Shown one piece after another: positions 40,224 through 50,831 of a stretch of 64,000 nucleotides of DNA. The stretch's first letter is position 1. Every line of letters begins with the position of its first letter. The notes under the pieces were generated by a model. That model searched no databases and was not told where the DNA came from. It saw only the letters and a list, made by a program, of their open reading frames with translations. The stretch spans positions 434,001 through 498,000 of the forward strand of contig NZ_JACGWZ010000004.1 of assembly GCF_014137975.1 (NCBI RefSeq). Reading direction: 5' to 3'. The translations under genes were made by a program, and so were the position numbers. Origin of the DNA: Halosaccharopolyspora lacisalsi. Lineage in GTDB: Bacteria > Actinomycetota > Actinomycetes > Mycobacteriales > Pseudonocardiaceae.

Positions 40224-43200
40224 ATGCCGGCGTCCCAGAATGTGAGAAACCAGGCGCAGTGTAGCGTCGAATCTCAGGGTCTGTACGACCCTGCCTACGA
40301 ACACGATTCGTGTGGGGTGGCCTTCGTCGCCGACATGGCCGGGGACAGTCAACACGCGATCGTGGTCAATGCGTTGACCGCTCTGCGCAACCTGGAGCAC
40401 CGGGGGGCCCAGGGCGCCGATCCCGACACCGGCGACGGAGTCGGCATCCTGACCCAGGTGCCGGACGAGTTCCTGCGTGCCGTGGCGCCCTTCGATCTCC
40501 CCCGTGCGGGTACCTACGCCGTGGGCAACGCGTTCCTGCCCGTCGCCGACGACGCCCTCGACGCGGCCGTCACCGCGATCGAGCGCATCGCGGCCGAAGA
40601 GGAGCTGCGGGTGGTGGGCTGGCGTGAGCTGCCCGTCGACCCCAGCTGCGCCGGAGCCACCGCCCGCGAGGTCATGCCGCGGTTTCGACAGCTGTTCCTG
40701 GCTGAGGCGCAGGAACCGGATTCCGACGACGCGCTGCGGCTCGAACGGCGTGCGTTCTGCGTGCGCAAGCGCGTCGAACACGAGACCGACGTGTACTTCC
40801 CGAGCCTGTCGTCCCGGACGCTGGTCTACAAGGGGATGCTCACCGAGTCCCAGCTCGACGCGGTTTTCCCGGACCTCACCGACGAGCGTTTCGCCAGTGC
40901 GCTGGCCCTGGTGCACTCGCGGTTCTCCACCAACACGTTCCCCTCGTGGCCGCTGGCGCACCCGTACCGCTACATCGCGCACAACGGCGAGATCAACACG
41001 ATGCGTGGCAACCGCAACTGGATGCGTACGCGCGAGAGCATGCTCGAGACCGAGCTGATCCCGGGCGACCTGCGGCGGCTCTACCCGATCGCCACTCCCG
41101 ACGCCAGCGACTCGGCCACCTTCGACGAGGTGCTGGAGCTGCTGCACCTCAGCGGACGCAGCCTGCCGCACTCGGTGCTGATGATGATCCCGGAGGCCTG
41201 GGAGAACCACACCGAGATGGACCCGGCGCGGCGCGCCTTCTACGAGTTCCACAACAACCTGATGGAACCGTGGGACGGACCCGCACTGGTGGCCTTCACC
41301 GACGGCACCCGCATCGGCGCGGTGCTGGACCGCAACGGCCTGCGGCCGGGACGCTACTGGGTCACCGAGGACAACATGGTCGTGCTGGCCAGCGAGACCG
41401 GTGTGCTCGACATCGACCCCTCGCGGGTGGTGCGCAAGGGTCGGTTGCAGCCGGGACGCATGTTCCTTGTCGACACCGAGCAGGGGCGCATCGTCGACGA
41501 CGAGGAGATCAAGGGCGAGCTCGCCGCCGAGAACCCCTACCGGCAGTGGCTGGACGAGGGCCTGCTGCACCTCGGTGACCTCCCGGGGCGAGAGCGGGAG
41601 GTGCCCTCGCACGACTCGCTGGTGCATCGCCAGCAGTTGTTCGGCTACACCGAGGAGGAGCTCGGCGTCCTGCTCAAGCCGATGGCCGGCACGGGGGCCG
41701 AGCCGGTGGGCTCGATGGGCAACGACGTGCCGCTGGCGGCGCTGTCCGAACGTCCCCGCCAGCTGTTCGACTACTTCACGCAGCTGTTCGCCCAGGTAAC
41801 CAACCCTCCGCTGGACTCGATCCGCGAGGAACTGGTGACCTCGTTGACCACGCACGTGGGCCCCGAGCACAACCTGCTGGCCACTGATCCGGCCGCCTGC
41901 CACCAGCTCGTGCTGCCGTTCCCGGTGCTGGACAACGACGAGCTCGCCAAGATCGTGCACATCGACGACGACGGTGACCGCCCGGACCTGCGTTCGGTGA
42001 CCATCCACATGGTCTACCGGGCCGCCGAGGGCGGTGCCGGGTTGCGGGCCAGGCTGGACGAGATCTGCCACGAGGTCTCCGAGGCCGTGGCCGGCGGTGC
42101 CCGGGTCATCGTGCTCTCCGACCGGGGAGCCGACGCCGAGTACGCCGCGATCCCGTCCCTGCTGCTGACCGGTGCCGTGCACCACCACCTCGTGCGGGAG
42201 AAGAGCCGTACCCAGGTCGGCTTGGTGGTGGAGGCCGGTGACGTCCGCGAGGTCCACCACGTGGCCCTGCTGGTCGGTTACGGTGCCGCCGCGGTCAACC
42301 CGTACCTGGCGATGGCCAGCGTCGAGGACCTCGTGCACCGCGGCCAGTTGCCGGGAATGACGGCCAAGCAGGCCACCGGGAACCTCATCAAGGCGCTCGG
42401 CAAGGGCCTGCGCAAGACGATGTCGAAGATGGGCGTGTCGACCGTCGCCTCCTACACCGGTGCCCAGATCTTCGAGGCGATCGGTCTCGGTTCCGAGGTC
42501 GTCGACCGCTGCTTCGCCGGGACGACCTCCCGCATCGGCGGGGCGGACTTCGAGGTGCTGGCCGCCGAGATCGAGGAGCGGCACCGCAAGACGTTCCCGG
42601 TCGACGGGATCAAGCCGAACCACCGTGACCTCAACGTCGGCGGTGAGTACCAGTGGCGCCGTGAGGGCGATCCGCACCTGTTCAACCCGCACACGGTGTT
42701 CAAGTTGCAGCACTCCACCCGCAGCGGGCAGTACGAGGTGTTCAAGGAGTACACCAACCACGTCGACGAGCAGTCCCAGAACCTGATGACGCTGCGCGGC
42801 CTGCTCGGTTTCCGCGACGGTGCGCGCGAACCGGTGCCGGTCGAGGAGGTCGAACCCGTCTCCGAGATCGTCAAGCGGTTCGCCACCGGCGGGATCTCCT
42901 ACGGGTCGATCTCCCAGGAGATGCACGAGCTGCTGGCCGTGGCGATGAACCGGCTCGGAGGTAAGTCCAACACCGGTGAAGGTGGCGAGGACGCCGATCG
43001 CTTCACCGTGGACGACAGCGGCGAGTGGCGGCGTTCGGCGATCAAGCAGGCCGCCAGCGGTCGCTTCGGCGTCACCAGTGAATACCTGGTCAACTCCGAC
43101 GACATCCAGATCAAGATCGCCCAGGGGGCCAAGCCCGGCGAGGGCGGCCAGCTGCCCGGGCACAAGGTCTACCCGTGGATCGCGGGCACCCGGTACTCGA

Positions 43201-44786
43201 CCCCGGGAGTCGGGTTGATCTCGCCGCCCCCGCACCACGACATCTACTCCATCGAGGACATCGCCCAGCTCATCTACGACCTGAAGAACGCCAACCCGCG
43301 AGCACGGGTGCACGTCAAGCTGGTCTCCGAGGTCGGCGTGGGCACGGTCGCGGCGGGGGTGAGCAAGGCGCACGCCGACGTGGTGCTCATCTCCGGGCAC
43401 GACGGCGGCACCGGCGCCTCCCCGCTGTCGTCGATCAAGCACGCCGGAGCTCCCTGGGAGCTGGGGCTAGCCGAGACGCAACAGACACTGCTGGCCAACG
43501 GCCTGCGGGACCGGATCGTGGTGCAGACCGACGGCCAGCTCAAGACGGGCCGTGACGTCGTGATCGCCGCGCTGCTCGGGGCCGAGGAGTTCGGCTTCGC
43601 CACCGCTCCGCTGGTCGTCTCCGGCTGCGTGATGATGCGGGTGTGCCACCTGGACACCTGCCCGGTCGGCGTGGCCACCCAGAACCCCGAACTGCGGTCG
43701 AAGTTCGACGGTCGGGCCGACTACATCGTGAACTTCTTCGAGTTCATCGCCCAGGAGGTGCGCGAGCACCTGGCCGCGCTCGGTTTCCGCTCCGTCGCCG
43801 AGGCCGTGGGTCATGCCGAGCTGCTGGACACCGAGTCGGCGAGCCGGCACTGGAAGACGCGGGGACTGGACTTCTCGCGCATCTTGCACGTGCCGGAACT
43901 GCCGGACGACGCCTCCATGCACCAGACCACCGAGCAGGACCACGGACTGGAGAAGGCGCTGGACAACACGCTGATCCAGCTCTGCGAGGGTGCCCTGAAC
44001 GAGGGCTCGCCGGTGCACCTGGAGCTGCCGGTCCGCAACGTCAACCGGGCGGTGGGCACGATGCTCGGTTCCGAGGTGACCCGTCGCTGGGGCGGTCGGG
44101 GACTGGCCGACGACACGATCGACCTGACGTTCACCGGTTCGGCGGGACAGTCCTTCGGCGCTTTCCTGCCCAGGGGAATCACCCTGCGACTCGTCGGCGA
44201 CTCCAACGACTACGTCGGCAAGGGGTTGTCCGGGGGACACGTCGTGGTGCGCCCCGAGACGGAGGCCTCCTTCGCCGCCGAGGACAACGTGATCGCGGGC
44301 AACGTGCTGCTCTACGGTGCCACCAGCGGTGAGATGTTCGTGCGCGGTGTGGTGGGCGAGCGCTTCGCCGTCCGCAACTCCGGAGCCGTCGCCGTCGTCG
44401 AGGGCGTGGGCGACCACGGCTGCGAGTACATGACAGGTGGTCGGGTGGTCGTGCTGGGCGACACGGGTCGCAACTTCGCGGCGGGCATGTCCGGTGGTGT
44501 GGCCTACGTGCTGGACCTGCGCCCGGACCGGGTCAACCACGACATGGTCGATCTGGACCCGCTCGACGAGGTGGACCGCGAGTTCCTGGCCGACCGGTTG
44601 CGTCGGCACTACGAGGAGACCGGCTCGGTCGTCGCCCGCGACCTGCTGGAAGACCGCGACACCGCGCTGGAGCGCTTCGGAAAGGTCATGCCGAAGGACT
44701 TCAAGCGGGTTCTGAACGCGCAGGCCGCGGCCGAGCGCGACGGGCGCGACGTCAACGAGGCGATCATGGAGGCCGCACATGGCTGA
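40224..44786 (+). CDS. gltB: glutamate synthase large (alpha) subunit
   Basis: A 1520-residue NADPH-dependent glutamate synthase alpha subunit. The class-II glutamine amidotransferase domain starts at the mature Cys30 (HDSCGVAF) after a short propeptide. The central and FMN domains run to about residue 1150. The 3Fe-4S cluster is in [21 protein letters not shown] (residues about 1135-1155), and the final Gly-rich beta-helix has [20 protein letters not shown] and [15 protein letters not shown]. It converts 2-oxoglutarate and glutamine to two glutamates. It overlaps gltD by 8 bp. Confidence 0.97.
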   Translation: MPASQNVRNQAQCSVESQGLYDPAYEHDSCGVAFVADMAGDSQHAIVVNALTALRNLEHRGAQGADPDTGDGVGILTQVPDEFLRAVAPFDLPRAGTYAVGNAFLPVADDALDAAVTAIERIAAEEELRVVGWRELPVDPSCAGATAREVMPRFRQLFLAEAQEPDSDDALRLERRAFCVRKRVEHETDVYFPSLSSRTLVYKGMLTESQLDAVFPDLTDERFASALALVHSRFSTNTFPSWPLAHPYRYIAHNGEINTMRGNRNWMRTRESMLETELIPGDLRRLYPIATPDASDSATFDEVLELLHLSGRSLPHSVLMMIPEAWENHTEMDPARRAFYEFHNNLMEPWDGPALVAFTDGTRIGAVLDRNGLRPGRYWVTEDNMVVLASETGVLDIDPSRVVRKGRLQPGRMFLVDTEQGRIVDDEEIKGELAAENPYRQWLDEGLLHLGDLPGREREVPSHDSLVHRQQLFGYTEEELGVLLKPMAGTGAEPVGSMGNDVPLAALSERPRQLFDYFTQLFAQVTNPPLDSIREELVTSLTTHVGPEHNLLATDPAACHQLVLPFPVLDNDELAKIVHIDDDGDRPDLRSVTIHMVYRAAEGGAGLRARLDEICHEVSEAVAGGARVIVLSDRGADAEYAAIPSLLLTGAVHHHLVREKSRTQVGLVVEAGDVREVHHVALLVGYGAAAVNPYLAMASVEDLVHRGQLPGMTAKQATGNLIKALGKGLRKTMSKMGVSTVASYTGAQIFEAIGLGSEVVDRCFAGTTSRIGGADFEVLAAEIEERHRKTFPVDGIKPNHRDLNVGGEYQWRREGDPHLFNPHTVFKLQHSTRSGQYEVFKEYTNHVDEQSQNLMTLRGLLGFRDGAREPVPVEEVEPVSEIVKRFATGGISYGSISQEMHELLAVAMNRLGGKSNTGEGGEDADRFTVDDSGEWRRSAIKQAASGRFGVTSEYLVNSDDIQIKIAQGAKPGEGGQLPGHKVYPWIAGTRYSTPGVGLISPPPHHDIYSIEDIAQLIYDLKNANPRARVHVKLVSEVGVGTVAAGVSKAHADVVLISGHDGGTGASPLSSIKHAGAPWELGLAETQQTLLANGLRDRIVVQTDGQLKTGRDVVIAALLGAEEFGFATAPLVVSGCVMMRVCHLDTCPVGVATQNPELRSKFDGRADYIVNFFEFIAQEVREHLAALGFRSVAEAVGHAELLDTESASRHWKTRGLDFSRILHVPELPDDASMHQTTEQDHGLEKALDNTLIQLCEGALNEGSPVHLELPVRNVNRAVGTMLGSEVTRRWGGRGLADDTIDLTFTGSAGQSFGAFLPRGITLRLVGDSNDYVGKGLSGGHVVVRPETEASFAAEDNVIAGNVLLYGATSGEMFVRGVVGERFAVRNSGAVAVVEGVGDHGCEYMTGGRVVVLGDTGRNFAAGMSGGVAYVLDLRPDRVNHDMVDLDPLDEVDREFLADRLRRHYEETGSVVARDLLEDRDTALERFGKVMPKDFKRVLNAQAAAERDGRDVNEAIMEAAHG

Positions 44787-46230
44787 CCCGAAGGGCTTTC
44801 TGACCACCCCGCGCGAGACCCCGGAGCGTCGCCCGGTGGACGTCCGCATCAAGGACTGGCGGGAGGTCTACCACGAGTTCGAGCAGGACAAGCTGCGCAA
44901 GCAGGCCGGGCGGTGCATGGACTGCGGGATTCCCTTCTGCCACCAGGGCTGCCCGTTGGGCAACCTGATCCCGGAGTGGAACGACCTGGTGTGGCGGGAG
45001 GACTGGCAGTCGGCCAGCGAACGGCTGCACGCCACGAACAACTTCCCGGAGTTCACCGGAACGCTGTGCCCGGCTCCCTGCGAGTCGGCCTGCGTGCTGG
45101 GCATCAACTCGGACGCGGTCACGATCAAGCAGGTCGAGATCGAGATCATCGACAGGGCCTGGGCCGAGGGATGGGTCCGGCCGGAGTTTCCGGCCACCCG
45201 AACCGGTCGCAAGGTCGCCGTGGTGGGCTCCGGACCGGCCGGTCTCGCGGCGGCCCAGCAGCTGACCCGGGCCGGTCACGACGTGATCGTCTACGAGAGG
45301 GCCGACCGCATCGGTGGGCTGCTGCGCTACGGCATTCCCGAGTTCAAGATGGAAAAGCACCGCCTGGACCGGCGGCTGGAGCAGATGCGCGCGGAAGGTA
45401 CCGAGTTCCGCACCGGCGTCAACATCGGTGTGGACCTCACGACCGAGCAGCTGCGTTCCGAGCACGACGCCGTGGTGCTGGCGGGTGGTTCCACCAAGGC
45501 GCGGGAGCTGCCGATCCGGGGTCGCGATCTCGACGGCGTGCACCAGGCCATGGAGTACCTGCCGCCGTCCAACCGCGTGCAGGAGGGCGACCTCACCGAG
45601 TCGTCGATCAGCGCCGCGGGCAAGCACGTGGTGGTCATCGGTGGTGGTGACACCGGAGCGGACTGCCTGGGCACGGCGCATCGCCAGGGCGCGGCGTCGG
45701 TGACTCAGCTGGAGATCATGCCCACTCCGCCGTCGACCAGGACCGACGACCAGCCGTGGCCGACCTATCCGATGGTCTACCGCGTCTCCTCGGCCCACGA
45801 GGAGGGCGGTGACCGGATGTTCTCGGTCAACACCCAGGAGTTCCTCGGCGACGAGGAGGGCAAGCTGCGTGCGTTGCGCCTGGTCGAGATGCGCAAGGAG
45901 GACGGCAAGCTCGTGCCGGTCGAAGGCACCGAGCAGGAGCTGCCCTGTGAGCTGGTGCTGCTGGCGATGGGCTTCGTCGGTCCCGAACGCGAGGGCCTGA
46001 TCGACGAACTCGGCGTCGAACTCGACGGCCGGGGCAACGTCGCGCGGGACAAGACGTTCATGAGCACGGTCGACGGCGTGTTCACCGCCGGAGACATGGG
46101 CCGTGGGCAGTCGTTGATCGTGTGGGCGATCTCGGAGGGCCGTTCGGCGGCGGCCGGGGTGGACCGCTACCTGACCGGTCGCGACGCGCTCCCGGCTCCG
46201 ATCGCGCCGACGGACCGCCCGCTGTCCTGA
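44779..46230 (+). CDS. gltD: glutamate synthase small (beta) subunit
   Basis: A 483-residue beta subunit that passes electrons from NADPH to the alpha subunit. N-terminal Cys ligands for 4Fe-4S lie in [18 protein letters not shown] and [17 protein letters not shown]. The FAD site is [17 protein letters not shown] and the NADPH site [18 protein letters not shown]; the C-terminal [18 protein letters not shown] is the second FAD motif. Translationally coupled to gltB. The operon ends at a strong hairpin. Confidence 0.97.
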   Translation: MADPKGFLTTPRETPERRPVDVRIKDWREVYHEFEQDKLRKQAGRCMDCGIPFCHQGCPLGNLIPEWNDLVWREDWQSASERLHATNNFPEFTGTLCPAPCESACVLGINSDAVTIKQVEIEIIDRAWAEGWVRPEFPATRTGRKVAVVGSGPAGLAAAQQLTRAGHDVIVYERADRIGGLLRYGIPEFKMEKHRLDRRLEQMRAEGTEFRTGVNIGVDLTTEQLRSEHDAVVLAGGSTKARELPIRGRDLDGVHQAMEYLPPSNRVQEGDLTESSISAAGKHVVVIGGGDTGADCLGTAHRQGAASVTQLEIMPTPPSTRTDDQPWPTYPMVYRVSSAHEEGGDRMFSVNTQEFLGDEEGKLRALRLVEMRKEDGKLVPVEGTEQELPCELVLLAMGFVGPEREGLIDELGVELDGRGNVARDKTFMSTVDGVFTAGDMGRGQSLIVWAISEGRSAAAGVDRYLTGRDALPAPIAPTDRPLS

Positions 46231-46245
46231 CTCCTGATCGAAATC

Positions 46246-46288
46246 GAGCCGCGCCGGACCCTGGGTCGCCCCGGACCCGGCGCGGCTC
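46246..46288 (+). terminator. terminator of gltBD
   Basis: A 12-bp perfect stem 46246-46257 / 46277-46288 (GAGCCGCGCCGG against its complement) with an inner pairing loop, followed by TTT. It is 15 bp after the gltD stop. Confidence 0.85.
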
Positions 46289-46453
46289 TTTCGCGCTGGT
46301 GCCGGGAGTGTTCCCGTCACTCTGGTGTGCGGGTGCCGATTGACCTGGGGTCCCGCGGAGTCGATGTTCTCGGCAGTGCGCCGCACCCCCGTTCCGCGGC
46401 AGCAGGGGGTTCGTCGGCCGAGATGCGTGTCCGATCTGGGAGGTTGGTGTTCC

Positions 46454-47092
46454 GTGGGCCGGTTGGAGCTGGAGACACTGGGTGGTGACACCGCGCTGGA
46501 GCTCGCCGAGTTCGACTCCCCGCCCGGTGATCCGGTGGAGCTACTGCGTGGCTGGCTGACCGGTGCCGTCGAGAACGGTGTCCGGGAACCGGGAGCGATG
46601 GTGCTGGCGACCACCGACCCGCGCGGTCGACCCTCGACGCGAGTCGTCCTGGTGAAGGAGATCGACGATCGGGGCGTGGTGTTCGGCACGGATCACGGCA
46701 GCCGAAAGGGCCGGGAGCTCGCGGCGGTCGCCTGGGCCGCGGGGACCCTGTACTGGCGGGAGACCCTGCAGCAGATCAGCGTGGCCGGCCCCGTCGAGTG
46801 GTTGTCCGACCACGAATCGGACGCGTTGTTCGCCGAACGTTCCGTGCCGGCGCAGGCGGCGGCGATCGCCGCGCGGCAGAGTCAGCCGCTGCGGGATCGG
46901 ACCGAACTGCGTGGGGAAGCCGAACGGCTCGCCGCCGGAGATTCCCCGCTTCCCAGACCAGCCGACTGGGGAGGGATACGCCTCGTGCCGGAGCGGGTGG
47001 AGTTCTGGCACGGCAGTACGGACAGGTTGCACCGCAGGCTGCACTACGAGTGGATCGAGGGGGCGTGGACGTCCCGGCGCCTGCAGCCCTGA
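46454..47092 (+). CDS. pyridoxamine 5'-phosphate oxidase-like flavoprotein (PdxH family)
   Basis: A 212-residue FMN oxidase of the PdxH/PhzG fold. The FMN-binding segments are GAMVLATTDPRGRPSTRVVL, KEIDDRGVVFGTDHGSRKGR and LQQISVAGPVEWLSD; the C-terminal dimer segment ends VPERVEFWHGSTDRLHRRL. In PdxH the R-x-S/H-P motif near the end is RLHDR; here it is RLHRRLHYE. GTG at 46454 follows GGGAGG. It may finish PLP synthesis or be a phenazine/coenzyme-related oxidase; the replacement of usual R-rich PLP contacts leaves this open. Confidence 0.8.
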   Translation: MGRLELETLGGDTALELAEFDSPPGDPVELLRGWLTGAVENGVREPGAMVLATTDPRGRPSTRVVLVKEIDDRGVVFGTDHGSRKGRELAAVAWAAGTLYWRETLQQISVAGPVEWLSDHESDALFAERSVPAQAAAIAARQSQPLRDRTELRGEAERLAAGDSPLPRPADWGGIRLVPERVEFWHGSTDRLHRRLHYEWIEGAWTSRRLQP

Positions 47093-47095
47093 ACC

Positions 47096-47617
47096 TCAGC
47101 CGCGCAGGCGCGGGGCGAGAGCCTCGGCGCTCGGAACGGTCTCGCGGGCGCTCAGGTCCTCGATGAGCGTCTCCGTCCAGCGGATCAGTCCCGACACGTC
47201 GATACCGTGCGGCGCTTCGCTCTCGAAGGGCCGAATGTTGTCGGAACCGCGTCGCAGCAGGGACTGAGCCCCCGTCGGATTTCCGCGAGCCGCGTGGGTC
47301 AGACCGACCGCCAGCTGTGCCAGCCCGCGCCACAGTTCACGCCCGGAGTCCTGCGTGGCCTTCCAGGCGTCCTCGAACACTTCGTGCGCGTGGAAGGGCT
47401 TGCCCCCGTCGAGGAGCTGCTGAGCTTCCGCGAGCGTTTGCTCGGTGGAGCGGACGACCCCTTCGGGCTGGCGTTCGACACCGGTGGCCTCGTACGGCAG
47501 CGGCCGGCCGAGGCCGTCGCGCGGGCGAGCGTTCCGGGCACGACCCTCGTCGTCGCGGTCACGACGTGTCCCCGTCGACGCTCCGCGGTCCTGTCGTTGC
47601 TCCAGCTCGTCACCCAT
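47096..47617 (-). CDS. DUF309 family protein
   Basis: A 173-residue protein. A charged, low-complexity N-terminus of about 50 residues (EQRQDRGASTGTRRDRDDEG) precedes the DUF309 domain with KPFHAHEVFEDAWKATQDSG and ELWRGLAQLAVGLTHAARGN, plus the ending FESEAPHGIDVSGLIRWTE. The family is helical with a conserved FxxHExxE-like motif, of unknown function. The real start may be downstream of the charged leader, at one of several valines. It converges on the PdxH-like gene with a 3-bp gap. Confidence 0.72.
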   Translation of the reverse strand: MGDELEQRQDRGASTGTRRDRDDEGRARNARPRDGLGRPLPYEATGVERQPEGVVRSTEQTLAEAQQLLDGGKPFHAHEVFEDAWKATQDSGRELWRGLAQLAVGLTHAARGNPTGAQSLLRRGSDNIRPFESEAPHGIDVSGLIRWTETLIEDLSARETVPSAEALAPRLRG

Positions 47618-47671
47618 ACCACCATTCTCCCACCGTGCGTACTCCGCACCGAAGCGGTCACCGATCTCCGC

Positions 47672-48064
47672 TCAGGTCAACGCGCTCGGGTCGGCCGGCA
47701 CGTCCACGGCGTGCTCCCTGAGCTTCTCGAGGTCGATCACCTCGAGAGCGCTCTCGTGGGTGGCGGCCAGCACCACCGGTGGTGCCGCACCGTTCTCGTA
47801 GGCTTCCAGCCAGCGTGAGGCGCAGACACACCACCGGTCCCCGGCGGTCAGTCCCGAGAAGCCGAACTCGGGACGCGGGGTGGACAGGTCGTTGCCCGCC
47901 TCCTGCTGGTGGGAGAGAAACTCGTTGGTCACCACAGCGCACACGGTGTGGTTGCCGATGTCCTCGGGGCCGGTGTTGCAACAGCCGTCGCGGTAGAACC
48001 CGGTCAGCGGATCGGTACCGCAGGCTTCCAACTCTCCGCCCAGTACGTTGCGCTCGCTCGTCAT
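47672..48064 (-). CDS. DUF2237 family protein
   Basis: A 130-residue soluble protein starting MTSERNVLGGELEACGTDPL. Its cysteines and motifs (GFYRDGCCNTGPEDIGNHTV, GDRWCVCASRWLEAYENGAA) match DUF2237, with a C-terminal VVLAATHESALEVIDLEKLR. Two Cys pairs could bind metal or a disulfide. ATG at 48064 fits; the upstream frame is not coding-like. It is divergent from the DprE2-like gene 122 bp away. Function unknown. Confidence 0.82.
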   Translation of the reverse strand: MTSERNVLGGELEACGTDPLTGFYRDGCCNTGPEDIGNHTVCAVVTNEFLSHQQEAGNDLSTPRPEFGFSGLTAGDRWCVCASRWLEAYENGAAPPVVLAATHESALEVIDLEKLREHAVDVPADPSALT

Positions 48065-48186
48065 GGATTCAGGATCCCATCCTCGGGGCATCTCGGAACA
48101 GGCCGAGGCCCCGCGGCAGCGTCCTTTCTCGCGGGGGGACCGTGCGGCTGCGTTCCTTCCGCTTCCGTCCGGCAGACTCGCATCCC

Positions 48187-48930
48187 ATGAGTGGAACGGT
48201 TCTGGTTCTCGGCGGCCGCAGCGAGATCGGTCTGGGAGTGGCGCGCCGCCTGGTCGGCGACGGGTTGGACACCGCGGTGCTGGCGGCACGGCGCAGTCAC
48301 GATCTCGAAGCCGAGGAGGAAACACTGCGGCAGGCCGGTGCGACCACCGTCGAGCGGGTCGAGTTCGACGCCGACGACGTGGCGGGCCACCGTGCTTTTC
48401 TGGACGATCTCGTCGAGCGCCACGGCCGTCTCGACGTGGTGGTCACCGCCTTCGGCGTGCTCGGTGACCAGCAACGCGCCGAGCACGACGCCGAACACGC
48501 GCTCGCGGTGCTGCACACCGACTACGTGGCGCACGTCAGCATCCTGACGCACCTGGCCACCCTGCTGCGGCGGCAGGGCCACGGCCATCTCGTCGTGTTC
48601 TCCTCCGTGGCCGGGGTCCGGGTGCGCCGGGCGAACTACGTGTACGGCTCGGCCAAGGCCGGACTCGATGGGTTCGCCAGCGGGCTGGCCGACGCGCTGC
48701 ACGGCAGTGGTGTCCACCTGCTGCTGGTGCGCCCCGGTTTCGTCATCGGCCGGATGACCGAGGGAATGTCACCGGCACCGTTCTCCAGCAGGCCGGAGCA
48801 GGTCGCCGACGCCGCGGTCGCCGCGTTGCGACGCCGCCGAGGCGAGGTGTGGGTCCCCGGAGTGCTGCGCTGGGTCTACGCCGCGATGCGGTTGGTGCCC
48901 CGCCCGATCTGGCGGCGCATGCCACGTTGA
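48187..48930 (+). CDS. dprE2: DprE2-like decaprenylphosphoryl 2-keto-ribose reductase
   Basis: A 247-residue SDR. The cofactor motif is VLVLGGRSEIGLGVARRL and the catalytic part VFSSVAGVRVRRANYVYGSAKAGLD (Ser, Tyr, Lys), with the clade-specific RxRRANYVYGSxKAG. DprE2 reduces the keto intermediate to decaprenylphosphoryl arabinose for arabinogalactan. No DprE1 gene is adjacent, unlike the usual mycobacterial pairing, so the partner must lie elsewhere or this SDR has another role. ATG at 48187. Confidence 0.75.
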   Translation: MSGTVLVLGGRSEIGLGVARRLVGDGLDTAVLAARRSHDLEAEEETLRQAGATTVERVEFDADDVAGHRAFLDDLVERHGRLDVVVTAFGVLGDQQRAEHDAEHALAVLHTDYVAHVSILTHLATLLRRQGHGHLVVFSSVAGVRVRRANYVYGSAKAGLDGFASGLADALHGSGVHLLLVRPGFVIGRMTEGMSPAPFSSRPEQVADAAVAALRRRRGEVWVPGVLRWVYAAMRLVPRPIWRRMPR

Positions 48931-48967
48931 TCGCGGGCTCTCCTGCTCGGTGCCCTCTTCGGAGAGG

Positions 48968-49328
48968 ATGGGTGACGTGGTTCGCATCGACGGCGATCGG
49001 ATGAGCGACGTGGTCGGCGTGGTGACGCTGGTCATGGGGGTGGGGCTCCTCCCGCAGCGCGTCCGTGCCCGGTCTCGGTGGCAGTTCCGGCGGGGTCAGA
49101 ACATTGGGACTGATCGATCTCGCGATGGAGCCGGGACCGCTTCGTGGGTGTCGGCGATGGCCGTGGACGGCTTCACGGGCAGCGCTCAGCCTCGTGGTCG
49201 CGGAGCAGCTCCGAAGCGGGGGTTCGTCGAAAGCCGGGGGGGGTGGAGCGGTGATGATGGCCGCTCTCACGGTCGTCGACGGAGCACTGGTCGTGAGACT
49301 CAAGCGTCTCGGTCCCGCCGAGGGATGA
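48968..49328 (+). pseudogene. frameshifted small membrane-type protein gene
   Basis: The frame from ATG 48968 reads MGDVVRIDGDRMSDVVGVVT, LVMGVGLLPQRVRA and then becomes random. One base later in phase, the frame from about 49065 reads PGLGGSSGGVRTLGLIDLAM and RAALSLVVAEQLRSGG, AVMMAALTVVDGALVVRLKR to a stop at 49326-49328. Joined at about 49063-49066 they form one coherent protein (GLLPQRVRA-PGLGGSSGG) of about 120 residues with hydrophobic helices. A +1 frameshift, or a sequencing error, breaks it. Resembles small actinobacterial integral proteins of unknown function. Confidence 0.65.
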
Positions 49329-49461
49329 TTTCCGCAGTGCGCGGTTGGGTGGTTGCTCGGGCGATACCGTGATCACGCCGAAGGGATCGGCGTCGTCGTG
49401 GTGTGCGTTTCACCCCGGGAATGCCGGTACACGTCGGGTACCGGTCCGGTGCTCGCGCCGG

Positions 49462-50010
49462 TCAACGTCCTGACGGAGTCTTCGACGAACCGGGCTTCAG
49501 CCGGTCGCGCAGCCGGTGCCACCACCGGCGGCGCGGGAGCGGAGCCTCGCTCGGCCGAGCCCGGTCGGTCGGCCCGGCCGCGGCGGCGTCGTCGGTCTCG
49601 GTGGCTGCTGCTTGGTCCGCGCGCCACTGTCGCACCACGCTCTCCGCGTCCACCGGGGCGATCGGTACCCGTGGCCCCGACGGTGCCCGCAGCCAGTGCA
49701 CGATCCGCAGGTTGAGCTCCTCCGCGGTGTCACGCACCGCTTGTTCGGTGGACAGCCCGCGAACCGTGTCCGGCAGTCGCTCGACCTCCCTGCGCAGCTG
49801 GAGCGGTGTGGGAAGCAGCGCTTCGGTCGACAGGCCCTCCCGCTGCACGTAGTCACGTGCCCACCACAGCTCGTCGCGGGGCTTGTCCATGTCGGGCAGG
49901 GGTTTGCCCTCGCCGGGCAGATCGTCGAGATCGCCGCGCTCCCGCGCCGTCCGGATCTGCCTGTCGATCCACGTCTCGAAGTCGACGCCGGTCGGCTTGC
50001 GCTCCGTCAT
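49462..50010 (-). CDS. DUF1992 (DnaJ-homologue subfamily C28-like) protein
   Basis: A 182-residue protein starting MTERKPTGVDFETWIDRQIR. The DUF1992 segment is QIRTARERGDLDDLPGEGKP and LPDMDKPRDELWWARDYVQR, plus the helix LQLRREVERLPDTVRGLS. The C-terminal 45 residues are Ala/Thr/Pro rich then strongly basic (RRRWWHRLRDRLKPG), perhaps membrane- or nucleic-acid-binding. No J domain is present. Function unknown. Confidence 0.85.
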   Translation of the reverse strand: MTERKPTGVDFETWIDRQIRTARERGDLDDLPGEGKPLPDMDKPRDELWWARDYVQREGLSTEALLPTPLQLRREVERLPDTVRGLSTEQAVRDTAEELNLRIVHWLRAPSGPRVPIAPVDAESVVRQWRADQAAATETDDAAAAGPTDRARPSEAPLPRRRWWHRLRDRLKPGSSKTPSGR

Positions 50011-50199
50011 GCCGCGACCCTCCCGCAGGTCCCGCCGCTCGATCCGCCACCGAGGAAGTACGGCGCCGGTCCCGTCCCGGTACCGAGATTACTCCGGCGC
50101 TCGAATGGTGCGGGAACGTCGCGACCGAGGGCTCGGTTCCCGGGCCGTCCGACACGGCCTCGGGCGTCGCCCGATCCGGCTGTCGGGCAAACTCCGGGA

Positions 50200-50748
50200 A
50201 TGACGGACGTCGCCGAACGCTATCGTGCACTGGCTTCCGAGTTCACGCGTCGGGTCGAGGCCGTACCCGACGGACGTTGGGAAAGTCCCTCCCCGGGCGA
50301 GGGATGGAGTGCCGGAGACGTTCTCGGCCACGTGCTCGACACGCACCGGAACACGCCTACCCACGTCGGTTTGTCCATGACGCTGCGCGACTCCGTCGAC
50401 CGGGACCCGCTCGGTGCCTGGCACGAGGCGCGCGAGGCCACGGAGGAGCTGCTGGCCGATCCCGAGCGGGCCGGACTGGAGTACGAGGGCTACTTCGGGC
50501 GCACCACGCTTCGGGAGACCGTCGACGGTTTCGTCTGCTTCGACCTCCTCGTCCACGGGTGGGACATCGCCCGAGCCACCGGCCAGGCCGAGACGCTGCC
50601 CGCCCACGAGGTCGAGCGGGTGCGTTCCGACGCGACCCGACTCGGAGACGGCCTGCGAGCGGAGGGCGTCTGCGGTCCCGAAGTGAGCGTTCCGGCCGAC
50701 GCCTCCGCCCAGGACCGGCTGCTGGGGTTCCTCGGGCGCCGCCCCTGA
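50200..50748 (+). CDS. DinB-fold TIGR03086-type protein
   Basis: A 182-residue four-helix-bundle protein (maleylpyruvate isomerase/DinB superfamily). It begins MTDVAERYRALASEFTRRVE, with the characteristic WESPSPGEGWSAGDVLGHVL (W-x-P-x-W then a metal His) and later LLVHGWDIARATGQ (second and third His). These His residues usually bind a metal, and the group may use mycothiol or another thiol. Start ATG 50200. No enzymatic partner is visible. Confidence 0.8.
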   Translation: MTDVAERYRALASEFTRRVEAVPDGRWESPSPGEGWSAGDVLGHVLDTHRNTPTHVGLSMTLRDSVDRDPLGAWHEAREATEELLADPERAGLEYEGYFGRTTLRETVDGFVCFDLLVHGWDIARATGQAETLPAHEVERVRSDATRLGDGLRAEGVCGPEVSVPADASAQDRLLGFLGRRP

Positions 50749-50758
50749 CGGCGGGTGC

Positions 50759-50796
50759 TCGGCGCGTCGAGAGAGCACACGAGCACGACGCGCCGA
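50759..50796. terminator. bidirectional hairpin terminator
   Basis: An 11-bp perfect stem 50759-50769 / 50786-50796 (TCGGCGCGTCG against its complement) with a 16-nt loop, between two convergent genes. Confidence 0.72.
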
Positions 50797-50831
50797 CGAG
50801 CCGTCACCTGGTTCGTGCACCCGTGCGCGCC

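Noticed and set aside
40026-43442. 1138-residue minus-strand frame opposite gltB
   Set aside because: Antisense shadow of glutamate synthase with repeated His/Asp/Val patterns; gltB motifs are intact on the plus strand.
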